Below are positions 49,763 through 60,690 of a stretch of DNA of 64,000 nucleotides, one piece after another. The position numbers were made by a program, and so were the translations under genes. The DNA is taken from positions 66,086,172-66,150,171 of the forward strand of contig CM056744.1 in NCBI GenBank assembly GCA_029851415.1, read 5' to 3'. Source of the stretch: Eretmocerus hayati. Lineage: Eukaryota; Arthropoda; Insecta; Hymenoptera; Aphelinidae. The notes under the pieces are model-generated. The model was not told the origin of the DNA, made no database searches, and saw only the letters and a list, made by a program, of their open reading frames with translations. The number at the start of each line of letters is the position of its first letter. The first letter of the stretch is position 1.

Positions 49763-50061
49763 AGTCGCACTACTCGCAGGATCACATGCTACACTGTCAC
49801 CGCTATACGCAGAACCACTGCTTCCCGAAGTCGATGAGCTGCTGCTGGAATTTCCGCGCGAGCCGTTGAAACTCGCAGAACTGCTGATCGGTGCTTCCCG
49901 CTTCCCTGCAACTCGCTCTTCACGTACTGCATAACACTACTCAAACCGCATCATTTTCGGGAGAATCGAATCCGTTGAATCGAATTCTCTGCTCATCAGG
50001 TGATTCGCTAAATCTTTGGACCAGAGGCCCGTAGCAATTTCATCGCGAATTTCACGAGTGT

Positions 50062-50720
50062 TCATGTCCAGGTCATTGCAAAGCCAAATCTTATCAAACA
50101 CGTAGTATTCCCTTGCTTTCTCGCCAACATCAATCGGAGTTCATCACTTTTACTAACCGACGCACAAAATGTTGCTTCGAAACTTGTCTGCAACTCACCG
50201 TAATTCACAATATCAGCAACTTTGGTCAAATACCACTTCAATGCAGCATGTTTGAGGTGAGCTTTCGGACGTTGAAAGCCACTGGATCGCTCCAAGAATT
50301 CACATTCTTCATAATTTCGAGCTCTCGGATCCACGTATCAGCTTGCTCCGGCCCCTCGATCCCTTCGAAGTCCCTGATGGCTGTTTGGACATTGGGCGGC
50401 AGAGATACTGGACGCCGCTCCGCAAGCAATTCATTTGTTGTCTGCTGCTGCTTGTTCAGAAACTGTTGTGTTTGCGCTCTCGTTGCATCACCCAAAGATA
50501 TAAACGCAACTACTACGTCAAGCTCTTCCTCAGCACGGGCACCAGCTCGATCACGTTCCATTGCACGACGACGAATCGTCTCTTCACGCAAAATTTGTTG
50601 TTGATCGGCTGCCTGTTGCTCCAGGAGCGCGATCTTCTCACGAGCTTCAGCGAGCTCCTCGTTTGATGCCATGGTCGTGTTCACCAGGTATCGATGGTAC
50701 AAACACGAGCCACAGAGCAT
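50062..50720 (-). pseudogene. Gag N-terminal and capsid-like part, frameshifted
   Basis: The first frame (50720-50238) starts at MASNEELAEAREK (the methionine at 50672 is the likelier start). It has a long charged, glutamine-rich predicted coiled coil and then GPEQADTWIRELEIM. The continuation lies in another frame (50334-50062), with HLKHAALKWYLTKV and FEATF. This is the usual gag pattern in which ADTWI...LE is followed by AA..WY. One frameshift at about 50250 separates them. Confidence 0.72.
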
Positions 50721-50805
50721 AAACTTCGATCACTGGACAGTGCACCACAGCACTCAAAAACGCGTTACACCGCGCGCACAACACTTTTGTATCTTACTTC
50801 TGAAA

Positions 50806-51114
50806 TGTTGGGACAACAGAGCAGGTCACTTTGTGGGCTAACTAACTCGGACACACTGAGCTAAAATAAAACTCATTTCATTAAAATTACAAAGGACTTA
50901 CAAAGGACCAACGTTGCATGAGCAACCAATAACGCACGTCGCTAGCGACTTGAGCTTCGACGAGCAGACGAATCGCCGCTACGACCGCCCAAACGGATCT
51001 GACACGCTTTGCCGTGGGGCTCGCGCTCGAGCCCTCGCAGGGCACGCCGCCCGATAGCTTGCGCCATCTACACCCGCATCATAATTATATACAAGACACG
51101 ATAAGTCTCCAACA
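50806..51114 (-). repeat. 5' LTR (309 bp)
   Basis: Partner of 47721-48048, with the same TGTTGG and CCAACA ends. It lies upstream of gag on the minus strand and so would hold the promoter. Confidence 0.9.
51085..51091 (-). promoter_or_regulatory. LTR TATA-like box
   Basis: TATATAA on the element strand, conserved at the same place in the other LTR. The position in the LTR is reasonable for a core promoter. No transcript evidence. Confidence 0.4.
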
Positions 51115-51118
51115 ACAA

Positions 51119-51429
51119 TAAGAACTCATAGAATGGTTGGGAACCGTTTCACAAAATTACCCAATGGGCTATTCCAGTCAAGACCGTCCGATGAAGAGAT
51201 AAGGTCAAATAGTATATTACTCCCGATGCGAGGCTAGGTTGTTTTGGGGCACGGTGATGGTTTTTCCCCCAGTGCAACGAGGGGAAAATATTCCCCGTGC
51301 CTTGAAACAGCCTACCGAGCGGGGGAAGTATGCTATTTTTTCGGATTGGGGCAAATAAACGCCAATTTTATGTTCACAGCCGGGAGTAAAAGTGGCGTTT
51401 TAGTCACCCCATGCTAAAAAAATTAGATT
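51119..51429. other. Intergenic; small GGGGAAAATATTCCCC hairpin
   Basis: About 310 bp. GAGGGGAAAATATTCCCCG near 51280-51298 is a perfect short palindrome, flanked by GGGGCACGG and CCGTGCC at 51256 and 51295. Probably the outer part of the foldback that follows. Confidence 0.45.
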
Positions 51430-52365
51430 CCCCTGCACCCCGTGGAAACTGGGGAAAAAGAAGCCCGAGGAAAAATCTGAAAAATTTGCCCTGAGTAAGT
51501 CGCATTTTGTCAACCTAATGTCGTTGTCAAGAATGTTTGCTCACCCTCCCATTTTTTATAAATAAACATTCGAGTTATACCACCTAGTTTTGCCCATTTC
51601 TCCGCATAGAACGCCGATACGAGGACAAAAACATTTGCTCATCGTTGCTTTCACCTCATTTGTGTTTGCTCAGCCCTCAGAATTGGTTAAATCATGATCA
51701 ATTTTGATTGTTTATTCAAAATTGATGATGATTTGTCTAATTCTGAGGACTGGGCAAATACAAGAAAGGTGAAAGCAATGATGAACAAATGTTTTTGTCC
51801 TCGTATCGGCTATCTATGCGGAGAAATGGGTAATACCAGGTAGTATAACTCGAATGTTCATTTATAAAAAATTGGAGGGTGAGCAAACATTTTTGACAAC
51901 GGCATTAGGTTGACAAAATGCGACTTACTTAGGGCGAATTTTTTCAGATTTTTCCTCGGACTTTTTTTTCCCCAGTTTCCACCACGATCATGAAGACAGG
52001 TCTGGCCACTCCATAGGGCGCACGCATTGCTTGGGTGGTGCCGCCGCAGCCGATTTTTGCCAATATGGCCGCCTTGAGGGAGGCGATCTGATTGGCTGAA
52101 AAAAAGAACAAACTGGAGCAGACATTTGCTCCAGGTTGACGGTTGTCCGGCTGTTGAAGATTCATGACTTATCGGTGTACTGTAGTAAATATTGGAGTCT
52201 GAAAATGGCCAGCTGCTGTTTTTTTAGCTGATCAAATTTCCTCCCCCAAGGTGGCCATATTGGCAGAAGCTGACTGCGGAGGCATCACCTGAACAACGCG
52301 TGCGCCCAACGGAGTAGCCAGACCTGTCTCTATGATTGTGGTTTCCACGGGGTTTCCCCTGCTTT
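51430..52365. mobile_element. Foldback element interrupted by a nested MITE
   Basis: The left arm (GTGGAAACTGGGGAAAA, GAGGAAAAATCTGAAAAATT, AAGTCGCATTTTGTCAACCT, CAAACA and onward) mirrors the right arm from about 51720 to 51982, centre near 51700. The right arm is broken by the 358-bp insertion at 51983-52340 and then continues with CCACGGGG and CCCCTGC. A diverged third partial arm lies at 52540-52745. Confidence 0.82.
51983..52340. mobile_element. Nested 358-bp MITE with 8-bp target duplication
   Basis: Terminal repeats are CACGATCATGAAGACAGGTC plus TGGC at left and the mirror of CACAATCATAGAGACAGGTC plus TGGC at right. The direct repeat GTTTCCAC flanks both sides (51975-51982 and 52341-52348). 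An 8-bp duplication fits hAT (or P) superfamily transposition. No coding frame, so mobilised in trans. Confidence 0.88.
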
Positions 52366-52913
52366 TGATTTTACCGCGCGGGCTGTACCGCTGTTCTGCG
52401 TTTCGCAAAGCGCATGTGCATTGCGCGCTGTCCAGTGACAGGAAGGCAATTGTAGGTTTTTATTGCTCAAAATCACAGTGACTGATTCTGATTATTTTGA
52501 CGGGCTGAGCTATCGAGATCCAATCGTGAGCAGTGATGAGCAGTTCTTTTTGACCCGTATTTTCGTCTGTATACGGAAATATCGCCACTAATAGGTGGTA
52601 CGACTTCATTATCCATCTAAAAAAAATTGGGACCTGAGCAATTGTTGGAAACATTTGCAATAGATTGAGAGAATACGACTTGTCTAGGATGAATTTCCTC
52701 GGATTTCTCCTTTGACCTTTTTTCCCCGAACTTCCAGGGGGTGCCATTACCGGGTAGTGATGGTTAGGTGAGAACAGACTGATTTGCCCCAGGCCCACTG
52801 GTAGTACGTTTCTAGGGATGATGATATTAGAAAATTGCGAGTAGCTCTTTCTGACGCAGCAATATTCCAGGGAATTTTGTAATTCTCAAGTGTTTCTTAG
52901 AATTTTGTGAAAA
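52366..52913. other. Intergenic with a partial foldback-arm copy
   Basis: 52540-52745 resembles 51780-51980 in the same direction (GTATACGGAAATAT, AAAAAATTGGGACCTGAGCAA, ATACGACTTGTCTAGG, TTTCCCCGAACTTCC), clearly older. The remaining 170 bp before the next feature would be the 5' leader of the possible exon. No promoter element stands out. Confidence 0.5.
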
Positions 52914-53151
52914 ATGGGAGATTCTTTAGATTGTATTATTGACCCCGGTGAATCTCAGACAGTCACTACAGTTGATTATGACATGTTCTGTGATTATCTT
53001 AGAAAAGCTATAACTGTTCTCCAACCAGAAGAAGAAGCCCAACATAATTTCAACATTGCTCTGGAAGATAAGACGAATCAAGAATGTGTGAGGAGATTCA
53101 TCTCTGATCCACAAATTTGGGCTCTGTCTTTACAGAGAACATCTTGCAAAG
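52914..53151 (+). CDS. Possible first coding exon of cytoplasmic dynein heavy chain
   Basis: The frame opens at ATG in a good context (AAAAATGG) and reads MGDSLDCIIDPGESQ, then YDMFCDYLRKAITVL, then IALEDKTNQECVRRFISDPQ and IWALSLQR. Cytoplasmic dynein 1 heavy chains begin with an acidic stretch, then an LRK.. segment and a conserved AL..K......(R/K)(R/K)F(I/L)SDPQ motif, and the match is in that order. The exon ends at AAAG followed by GTAAGC, a good splice donor, leaving phase 1. Dynein heavy chain is the motor subunit for minus-end microtubule transport, over 4600 residues long. Only the first ~79 residues lie here. I found no second exon in the 10 kb downstream, so either the first intron is very long or this is an isolated duplicated exon. 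Family call moderate. Confidence 0.5.
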
Positions 53152-54675
53152 GTAAGCTGCATTCATGCAAGAACTATATTTGTTCAAGTTGAAGACCAAA
53201 TCTTTCCACAAAGTTGACAGATTGGTAGATTTTCCAGCTATTTCGTAATCAGAATATTTTGCTTTCAATCTGAGTCCCATTCTTTCCTTCACATCTATGA
53301 CTGTATGCGAATGACATTCTCACAGTCATATTTCCTGTGGGATGGTTGTTATTCTGTACCATGAATCTTGTGACTCATAGGCCCTAAGCTGTTTTTGTTT
53401 CCTTCGATGTTCTTGTATTCACATGTGTTTTGACTTCCCTCTTTATCCTCTTCTTACTTGCACCATCACCAAGCAGATGAAAAATTTTCCTTGGTCAATC
53501 CTGTTTGAGAAAATGCCTTGAGGTGTTCCCAGGATCAGAGTAATGAAGACAAGACCCATGAGCAAGAGTAACGACTCTTTCGACTTTGTCGGAACGCGGT
53601 CAACTAAAAATTGAATTATTTAAAATGAGTACTTGATAGCAAGCTTTGTTGCTAAAAGATTGTGTTTGACTACCTTTCCTGATTTTACAGAATTATTAAG
53701 TATTATATTGTTAGCACATGGTTTATCTATTCAATCAAGGAGCCTGATTCATTTGATCAATCCAGGGGGATCATTTATCTGAAGATGATGTGGGAGTAGA
53801 TATTACATTCATCTCCATTAATCCATATTCATATGTGTTGCAAGCATCTAATCACGCATCAACATGAGTTCTCACTAAGGGAAATGTTGAGATTCACCCT
53901 GCAGTTGATTCAAAGGTTGTTGCTCTACTGTTGATCTGTTTTTCATCAATTCTTGAGTTGATTAGCCAATAACTCAGTGGTTTTGTAGAAGACATATCTA
54001 CTGTTATCCATTGTTAATTAAATTCAATACATGATCTTTGATTCAGGTAGAATAGGTGAAAGGACCTGTTGTTGTACATACTCTAATAGATCATTGCGTT
54101 GAGATATATGGAATCCCAAGTAAGTTTACTTACTTAGGATTCCTGAGAGACGTCATTGACAAGGGGGGGGGGGACTGTGGTTTTGGCTTTTATTTGCATT
54201 GCCAATTTTTTATTCATTTTTTATTTTATCAGAAAATCAGCGGACATTTTGTCCTTACATAATAAACCTGGATATTTCGAAAATTTCTTAGCCCATAGGA
54301 GATTGCTCTTCCACGTACTTGAACTTTCAGATCATTGCAATTTATATAATTTTTCAAGCTGGAGTGAATTAAGAGAATGCCATCATAGTCATGAAGACTT
54401 TTTATAGATAACAGATGAAAGCGTTGATATGAATGAGTGTAGTCATGATTAGTGAATAGCATACCTTCCCTGATCTTGAAAGACGAATGACGCTTTCAAG
54501 CTTTGACCAATTTTCAAGTGTGTGCGGTGACCAAACAGCGACCACGAGCCATTGATTCCAACATTTAGTAAAAGCTTATGTGACGTACCAATTCGATTGC
54601 ATAAAATGCGCATGCGACTTTAAAGATATGATCTCAAAGTGCAATATGAACCGGGTAAGGAACTGTTCATAGCAG
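53152..54675. other. Possible dynein intron; no second exon recognised
   Basis: AT-rich DNA. A pyrimidine-rich TTTTTTATTTTATCAG near 54220-54234 looks like a splice acceptor, but the frame after it stops within ten codons. A run of about 10 G lies at 54164-54173, and ACTTACTTAGGATTCC is a local mirror of GGAATCCCAAGTAAGT near 54110-54142. Confidence 0.4.
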
Positions 54676-55219
54676 GTACACTCGACGGTAGTTGATTCTT
54701 TCCAAGCTTGCGACTGCCCGCCCCGACGACAACGATTCGTTGTGAGTGAGGCTTTCGGAGCGCGCGCGCAGCAGAACTAGTTTTAGGACTAGAATTTCGA
54801 TTTTGACAACAATCCGCGAAATGCGCCCGGGCGGCCGGTGTTCAGGGTCAAGTCTGGTCGAGTCCTCGGAGAAGGGCATTCGGCATTCGCGGTGAACGTT
54901 GTTCCGGCCTCCAAGTTCTCCGGGTGCAGGCAGCTCAGACGAGGCTGGTGATATGTCAGCTTGAGCACCCGGAGAACTTGGAGGCTGGAACAACGTTCAC
55001 TGCGAATGCCGAATGCCCTTCTCCGAGGACTCGACCAGACTTGACCCTGGACGACACCGGCCGCCCGGGCGCATTTCGCGGATTGTTGTCAAAATCGAAA
55101 TTCTAGTCCTAAAACTAGTTCTGCTGCGCGCGCGCTCCAAAAGCCTCACTCACAACGAATCGTTGTCGTCGGGGCAGGCGGTCGCAAGCTTGGAAAGAAT
55201 CAACTACCGCCGAGTGTAC
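54676..55219. mobile_element. GC-rich near-perfect palindrome, 544 bp
   Basis: GTACACTCGACGGTAGTTGA at left mirrors TCAACTACCGCCGAGTGTAC at right. The arms of about 250 bp pair through GCGCGCGC, TAGTTTTAGGACTAGAATTT, CGCGAAATGCGCCCGGGCGG and GAAGGGCATTCGGCATTCGC. The loop is about 40 nt near 54930-54965. A few mismatches per arm. The frames on both strands are forced by the symmetry. Confidence 0.9.
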
Positions 55220-55256
55220 ACTTGGCGGTTGTTGATTCTTTCCGAGGCTGCGCTGC
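55220..55256. repeat. Third, partial copy of the palindrome arm end
   Basis: ACTTGGCGGTTGTTGATTCT followed by TTCCGAGGCTGCG repeats the left arm start (CTCGACGGTAGTTGATTCTT) directly after the right arm ends. Confidence 0.65.
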
Positions 55257-56800
55257 GACCGGGCGCGTCGATGCCATCGCTCAATCGCGAGTGCAGCTTC
55301 AAGTTTTGTGCGCGCAGTCAGCGGCGCAGCTCGGATGAGTTTGGAACCCGCGACGCGCCCGGTCCGGTATGCAGCTGTTAGGCTCAGTTGTTGTCGTCAT
55401 CCTACTCGAGATGTTGAAGTTTTTAGATCCGTTATGCTAAAGGACTACTCCCAGGGCGATGAACCACACCTGCATCCTCATGTCTGGGTTGCCCCCGAGC
55501 CGACCCTCGAAAAGCGCGAAACATCTTCGAGCGCAGTGGGTGGGTTGAGGTTATGGCTCGCTTCTGCAAGTCGGACGGGCACACTTGGGTGACGGACACT
55601 TGTGAAGTGACAGTGCGCGTTCCCATCGTGGGGTCGTGACCTCATAGCACGGCATCCGTGGTAGGTCCGAGTCGTGAATAAGTGCCTGGCGTCCTGGGGG
55701 CGAATCCGGCTGAAAATGATCGGGCGACTGTCGCCCCACAGTCGCGCCACTGGTCGGGCGACCAGCGCGCGATGCTAGCGTCGCGCGACATATAGCTGTT
55801 GTATTCGTTCCGAGCCTCGCGCTCTTGAGATTCGAAACGGGCGATCGTGCGCTGTAGGTGGCCACCGCATGCACTACGCTGTAAGCAGTGTTGGGGGACG
55901 CGTTATATAGTGCAACATGCAGCGTGGGTCTTCTCATGGGTTTAACTCAGAAACCATAGCTCAGAAGTGGTAACAGTATGCGAAGAAGTTGTGGGGTTTT
56001 TAAAAATGAAGAGTTTGAGAGGTCGTGATCCTAAATCCGAGCAAAATTGAGTAAGTTGGAGCGATTTCGAGATTTGGCCTATGCTTTTTGCATGGGCGTC
56101 GTGGCCGCCGCTCGAGGCACCGGCTCACTCCGATACTTTCGAGTTCTGTAAGTCATTCAATATGACTCTGATTGATGTCTACAATAGCTTCAAATCTTCG
56201 TTATTAAATACCCAACAACTTTCTCGCTCACTCTTGGTGGGTTTGAGCAACGGTTTTCTCACAAACAGACGAAAACCACGTCTACGCCTAATGCTGCATA
56301 TGATATGGTCCCCCAATACTCTTGCATGCAGAGGCTACTGGGAAGTTTGGAAGACGCCGCTAGGCAGCGCTACGCTGAATCTCGGAGCGAATAGCAGGCC
56401 GCACACACTGATGTAGTGCTGTACTGCTGTAATAGAATAGCTCACCATTTCGATTCCAGAGCCAGTCTGGGCCCAACTTGGTCCAGGTTCAGTAAGGGGG
56501 GGGGGGTGAGGGGTGCTTTTAGCAGCATCCCTCATGCGCGGGATATGTAATGGTATGTAGACATGGTGTGTATGCTGCTATGCAAGCTGGTCGGGCGACG
56601 CACTATCTTTTCAAAAACTGAACTTTGCTGGTAAATCTGCTTCAATCGACTTCATCAGATATCGGGATGAATCAAACGGTATTCTCTTGGAAATTTTCTC
56701 AGCTACACGATGCGCCCATCCTTTTTTGCCCTAAACTCAAGGGGGAGGGGTGGGGGGATAAACGCCCCCCCCAAAAACAACGATATTTTCGTGAAACAAA
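55257..56800. other. GC-rich then mixed intergenic DNA
   Basis: 55257-55960 is CpG-rich with GCGCGC and TCGCGCGAC motifs. The frame at 55308-55592 and the opposing ones look like by-products of composition. 56497-56508 holds a G-run of about 12. No gene recognised. Confidence 0.4.
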
Positions 56801-59800
56801 ACATGCACGTGACGAGTCCCTCGTTCTACTGCCAACCTGAATATACTTGGAATACATTCTAGGACCCTATAGTTGAATTTTGGGCCTGTCCCCGAACCTC
56901 GAGATCCTTGCTATGAATTTTAAGAGCGATCTTTAGCCAGAAACATGTTATAGACACTGTATATTTGACAAAAATCGTTGATTCTAAGTCGGTGAACGTT
57001 CTGTTGCCTCCTGAAAAATAATAGCGATGAATTCTGGGATTATTTTACGAGATTTTCAGCTAACCCTCGAATTCAGAAATAGCTGTTGACATTGATGCAA
57101 TGCGGTTTGAGCTAAAATGGGTTGAAAATGCCTTACAGCCTGATCAGAGTCATGGATTTTAGCTCGGATTTTCTACTACTGCCAGCTCAAGAACACTTGG
57201 AGTGCACTCTAAAATGACTGAACATGATTTTGACGTCAATCCCGAGTCTCAAACTTACTGCAGGATGATTTATAAACGATATCAGGCCCAAAAAGCTAGA
57301 AAAAAATTTGACTTTTGGGAAAAAAATATGAATTTCAGATGGAAGAGAACTCTACTGCCAACAAGTTAAGGCTTGACGTAGATTCCAGATCTCCCTCATG
57401 AGATTTCCAGCTCAAGCTCGAGTCTGGGAATTACTGCTGAGAGCTCTGAGATCGATTCTGAGCCAAAAGCGTGAGATGAATCGAGCAATTCATGCGTAAT
57501 TATGAATGATAGGTTGAAAACCGCTCTACTGCCACATGAAAAATGGCCACATCACAATCCAGGGTTATTCAACAGAATTTTGAGCCTAATCTGAGATCTG
57601 GGGATAACTTCTGAGAGTGTTGGGATCGACTCCAATACGGCATGTGCCAGGAATGTGTCACTAGCGTTGCAAATCATTCCAATTGGCCGATTTTAGCAAG
57701 GAACTCCTATTGCTGCCAGCTTAGAAATACTTGGAGTATACTCTGTGATCACTCAGCGAGATTTTGACACTGATACCGAGTCCGAGAACTGCTGCAGTGA
57801 GATTCAGTACCGGTATTGGTTCGAAAAAGGCTGACAGATACGGCGATTTTGGCGCAAAATGATGATATTTAGGTGGATGAAAGAAGTACTGCCAACTAAT
57901 CAACAATTGGAACCAATTCTAGATCTCACTCACAGAATTTCGCGACCAATCTCACCCTCGAGAATCGCTGCCAAGAGCACTGAGATCAATCCTTATCCAG
58001 CAGCATTTCAGAAAGGTAGAGAATTCTCGCATGATCGTGGATTATAGGGCGGAAATCGTCTTACTGCCACCTGAACAGCAATCGAGAAACATTTTGGGAT
58101 CATTTGACGTGATTTCGAACAGAACCTCGATTCTTTATATATCTGCTGAGAGCCTTGAGATCGATTCTGAGGCAGAAATTGCGAAGTGGCACCAGAAATG
58201 AGCCAGATCTAATGATTCTAACTCCCAATAAATACTACTGCCACTCCAAGAATACATACAGTGAAATCTAGGATTACAGACGGGAATTTCTAGCCAAATC
58301 CTGCATCTGGAAATTGCTGCAGAGAAATTCTAGATGCATATTGAGTTCAGTATTGTCGTCAATTACAGTCGATCTGATGAGGAATAGTTGAATTTTTCCC
58401 TTCAATTCTACTACTGCCAAGGTAAGTATCATTCCATCTCGTTACAAGTCCAGAAGTGAATACTTTGAGCCCGGTGTCATGCCCCCGAATCACTGCAGTG
58501 TGATCTGCAATCAAGATTGAGCCGAAATCATCGGAAATCCGTGCGGATCCCACGGAGAATGACGAGTTTCAGGAGGGAAACCATACTTTTGCGAACTCGA
58601 GAACGATCTTATCGAGTACCAAATTTGCCAGTGAATTTTGTGGGCACATTCCCGTGCCTCAAAACTACTGCAGTGCGATCTGAGACCAATATTTGGGCCA
58701 GACTACTCGCAAATCAGCGTGGGTCATATAAGAGAAGATGGAATCTAGGGCGTAAATCCTACTCCTGCCAACTTGAGAATGGATCCAGGACATGTTGAGT
58801 TTAGCTGTGGGTATTTTGGGCCCCATCCCGTGTCTCGCGATAACTGCAGTGCGATCTGCGATCGGTATTGGGCCCAGAATTGTGGGAATCTTCTGCGGAT
58901 CCTACAGAAAATGGCGACTTCTAGGGGGTAAATCGTACTACTGCTAATTTCATCAGGAATCCAATACATTTTTGAATCAACTAGGATTATTTAAAGCCGA
59001 GCCCCGTCGCTCAGAATCACTGCAATGCGATTTAAAACCCGAATCGGGCCCCGAAACGTTGGAAATTCGTGCGGATTCCACGGGAATTGATGGGGATCAG
59101 AACGGAAATCGTAATACTGCCAAACCGTGAGCGATCCCATCGTATTCCATGTTCGTCAGTCATCATTTTGGGCCCAGTCCCATGTCTGAGAGTTACTGCA
59201 GTGCGATCTGAGATCGGTATTGGGCCCAAAATCAACGGGAATAATCACAAATGGTATCCAAAATAATGAATTCTAGGGAGTAAATCCTATTTCTGCCAAC
59301 TCAATGAGGAATCCAGTTGATTTCGGGATCGATAAGGAATATTTTGAGCCCAGTCCCGTCACTCAGATCCACTACAGTGCGATGTAAAACCAGTATTGGG
59401 CTCCGGATCGTCGGAAATCCGTGCGGATCCCACGGAAAATGATCCATCTTAGGATTGAGATTGTATTCTTGCGACCCTTAAAAGCGACCCAGCACATTTT
59501 GAATTAGAATAGAAATATTTATAGCCCAGCCCCATCACTCAGATACACTGCAGTGCGATCTGCGGTCGGTATTGTGCCCAGAATCGTCGGAAACTTCTGC
59601 GAATCCTACCGAAAATGACGATTTCTAGGGAGTGGATCGTACTACTGCCAACCCGATGATGACTTCAGTACATTCCGGGATCGACAAGGAATATTCCGGG
59701 CCCAAACTCGTGGTTCAGAGTCACTGCAGCGCGATCTGAGATCGGTATTGGGCCCAGGATCATCGGAAATAACTGCAAATAATATCCAAAATCATGAATT

Positions 59801-60690
59801 CTAGAAGGTGAATCCTATTCCCGCCAAATAGATGAGGGTTCCAGTTGATTTTGGAATCGATAAGGAATATTTTGAACTCAGTCCCGTCACCCAGGTCCAC
59901 TGCAATGCGATGTAAAACCAGTGTTGGGCCCCGGATCGTCGAAAATCCGTGCGGATCCCACGGAAAATGATCCATCTTAGGATGGAAATCGTACTACTGC
60001 GACCCTTAAAAGCGACCCAGTACATTTTGAATTAGAAGAGGGATATTTTGGGCCCAGTCCCGTCACTCAGATCCACTGCAGTGCGATCTGCGATCGGTAT
60101 TGTGCCCAGAATCGTCGGAAACTTCTGCGAATCCTACAGAAAATGACGATTTCTAGGGAGTGAATCGTACTACTGCCAACTGGATAATAATCTCAGTACT
60201 TTTTGGGATTGAGTGGGAATATTTTGGGCCCAGTCCCGTCACTTAGATCCACTGCAGTGCGATCTGAGATCGGTATTGGGCTCAGAATCGTCGAAAACTT
60301 CTGCGGATCTTACAGCTAATGACGATTTCTAGGGGGTGAATCGTACTACTGCCAACTGGATAATAAATTCAGTACTTTTTTGGATTGAGTGAGAATATTT
60401 TGGGCCCAGTCCCGTCACTCAGCTCCACTGCAGTGCGATTTGAGATCGGTATTGGGACTAGAATCGTCGAAAACTTCTGCGGATCCTACAGAAAATGACG
60501 ATTTCTAGGGGGTGAGTCGTACTACTGCCAACTGGATGATGAATCCAGTACATTCTGGGATTGACTCAAAGTATTTTGGGCCTAGTCCCGTGGCTCAGAC
60601 TCACTGCGGTGCGATCTGAGATCGGTATTGGGCCCAGAATCGTCGAAAACTTCTGCGGATCTTACAGGAAATGACGATTTCTAGGGGGTA
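56800..60690 (+). repeat. Tandem array of ~176-bp units, left arm of a giant inverted repeat
   Basis: About 22 diverged units. TACTACTGCCAA or a variant recurs at about 56826, 57172, 57350, 57527, 57707, 57886, 58058, 58235, 58409, 58583, 58762, 58940, 59108, 59288, 59467, 59639, 59816, 59992, 60168, 60343 and 60519. Well-kept units also share GGGCCCAGTCCCGTCACTCA, CACTGCAGTGCGATCTGAGA, TCGGTATTGGGCCCAGAATC and AAAATGACGATTTCTAGGG. The left units are the most diverged and the right ones nearly uniform. The short frames are by-products. Confidence 0.92.

Larger units (their letters stand above)
47717..51118 (-). mobile_element. Internally deleted LTR retrotransposon
   Basis: Two same-orientation LTRs (47721-48048 and 50806-51114) begin TGTTGG and end CCAACA. 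They are flanked by the direct repeat ACAA (47717-47720 and 51115-51118), a 4-bp target duplication. On the minus strand the interior gives gag with zinc knuckles, then protease, then a fragment resembling the integrase zinc-binding region. Reverse transcriptase, RNase H and the integrase core are missing. Gene order fits Ty3/gypsy-like elements. I found no clear TGG primer-binding site or strong polypurine tract. Confidence 0.88.

Noticed and set aside
54056..54262. Second dynein exon
   Set aside because: The frame shows no similarity to the residues that follow SDPQ in dynein heavy chains and contains a poly-G run.
58517..58798. Repeated short frames in 57.7-64 kb as a gene family
   Set aside because: They are phase-locked to the 176-bp units and appear on both arms; no start context or domain.
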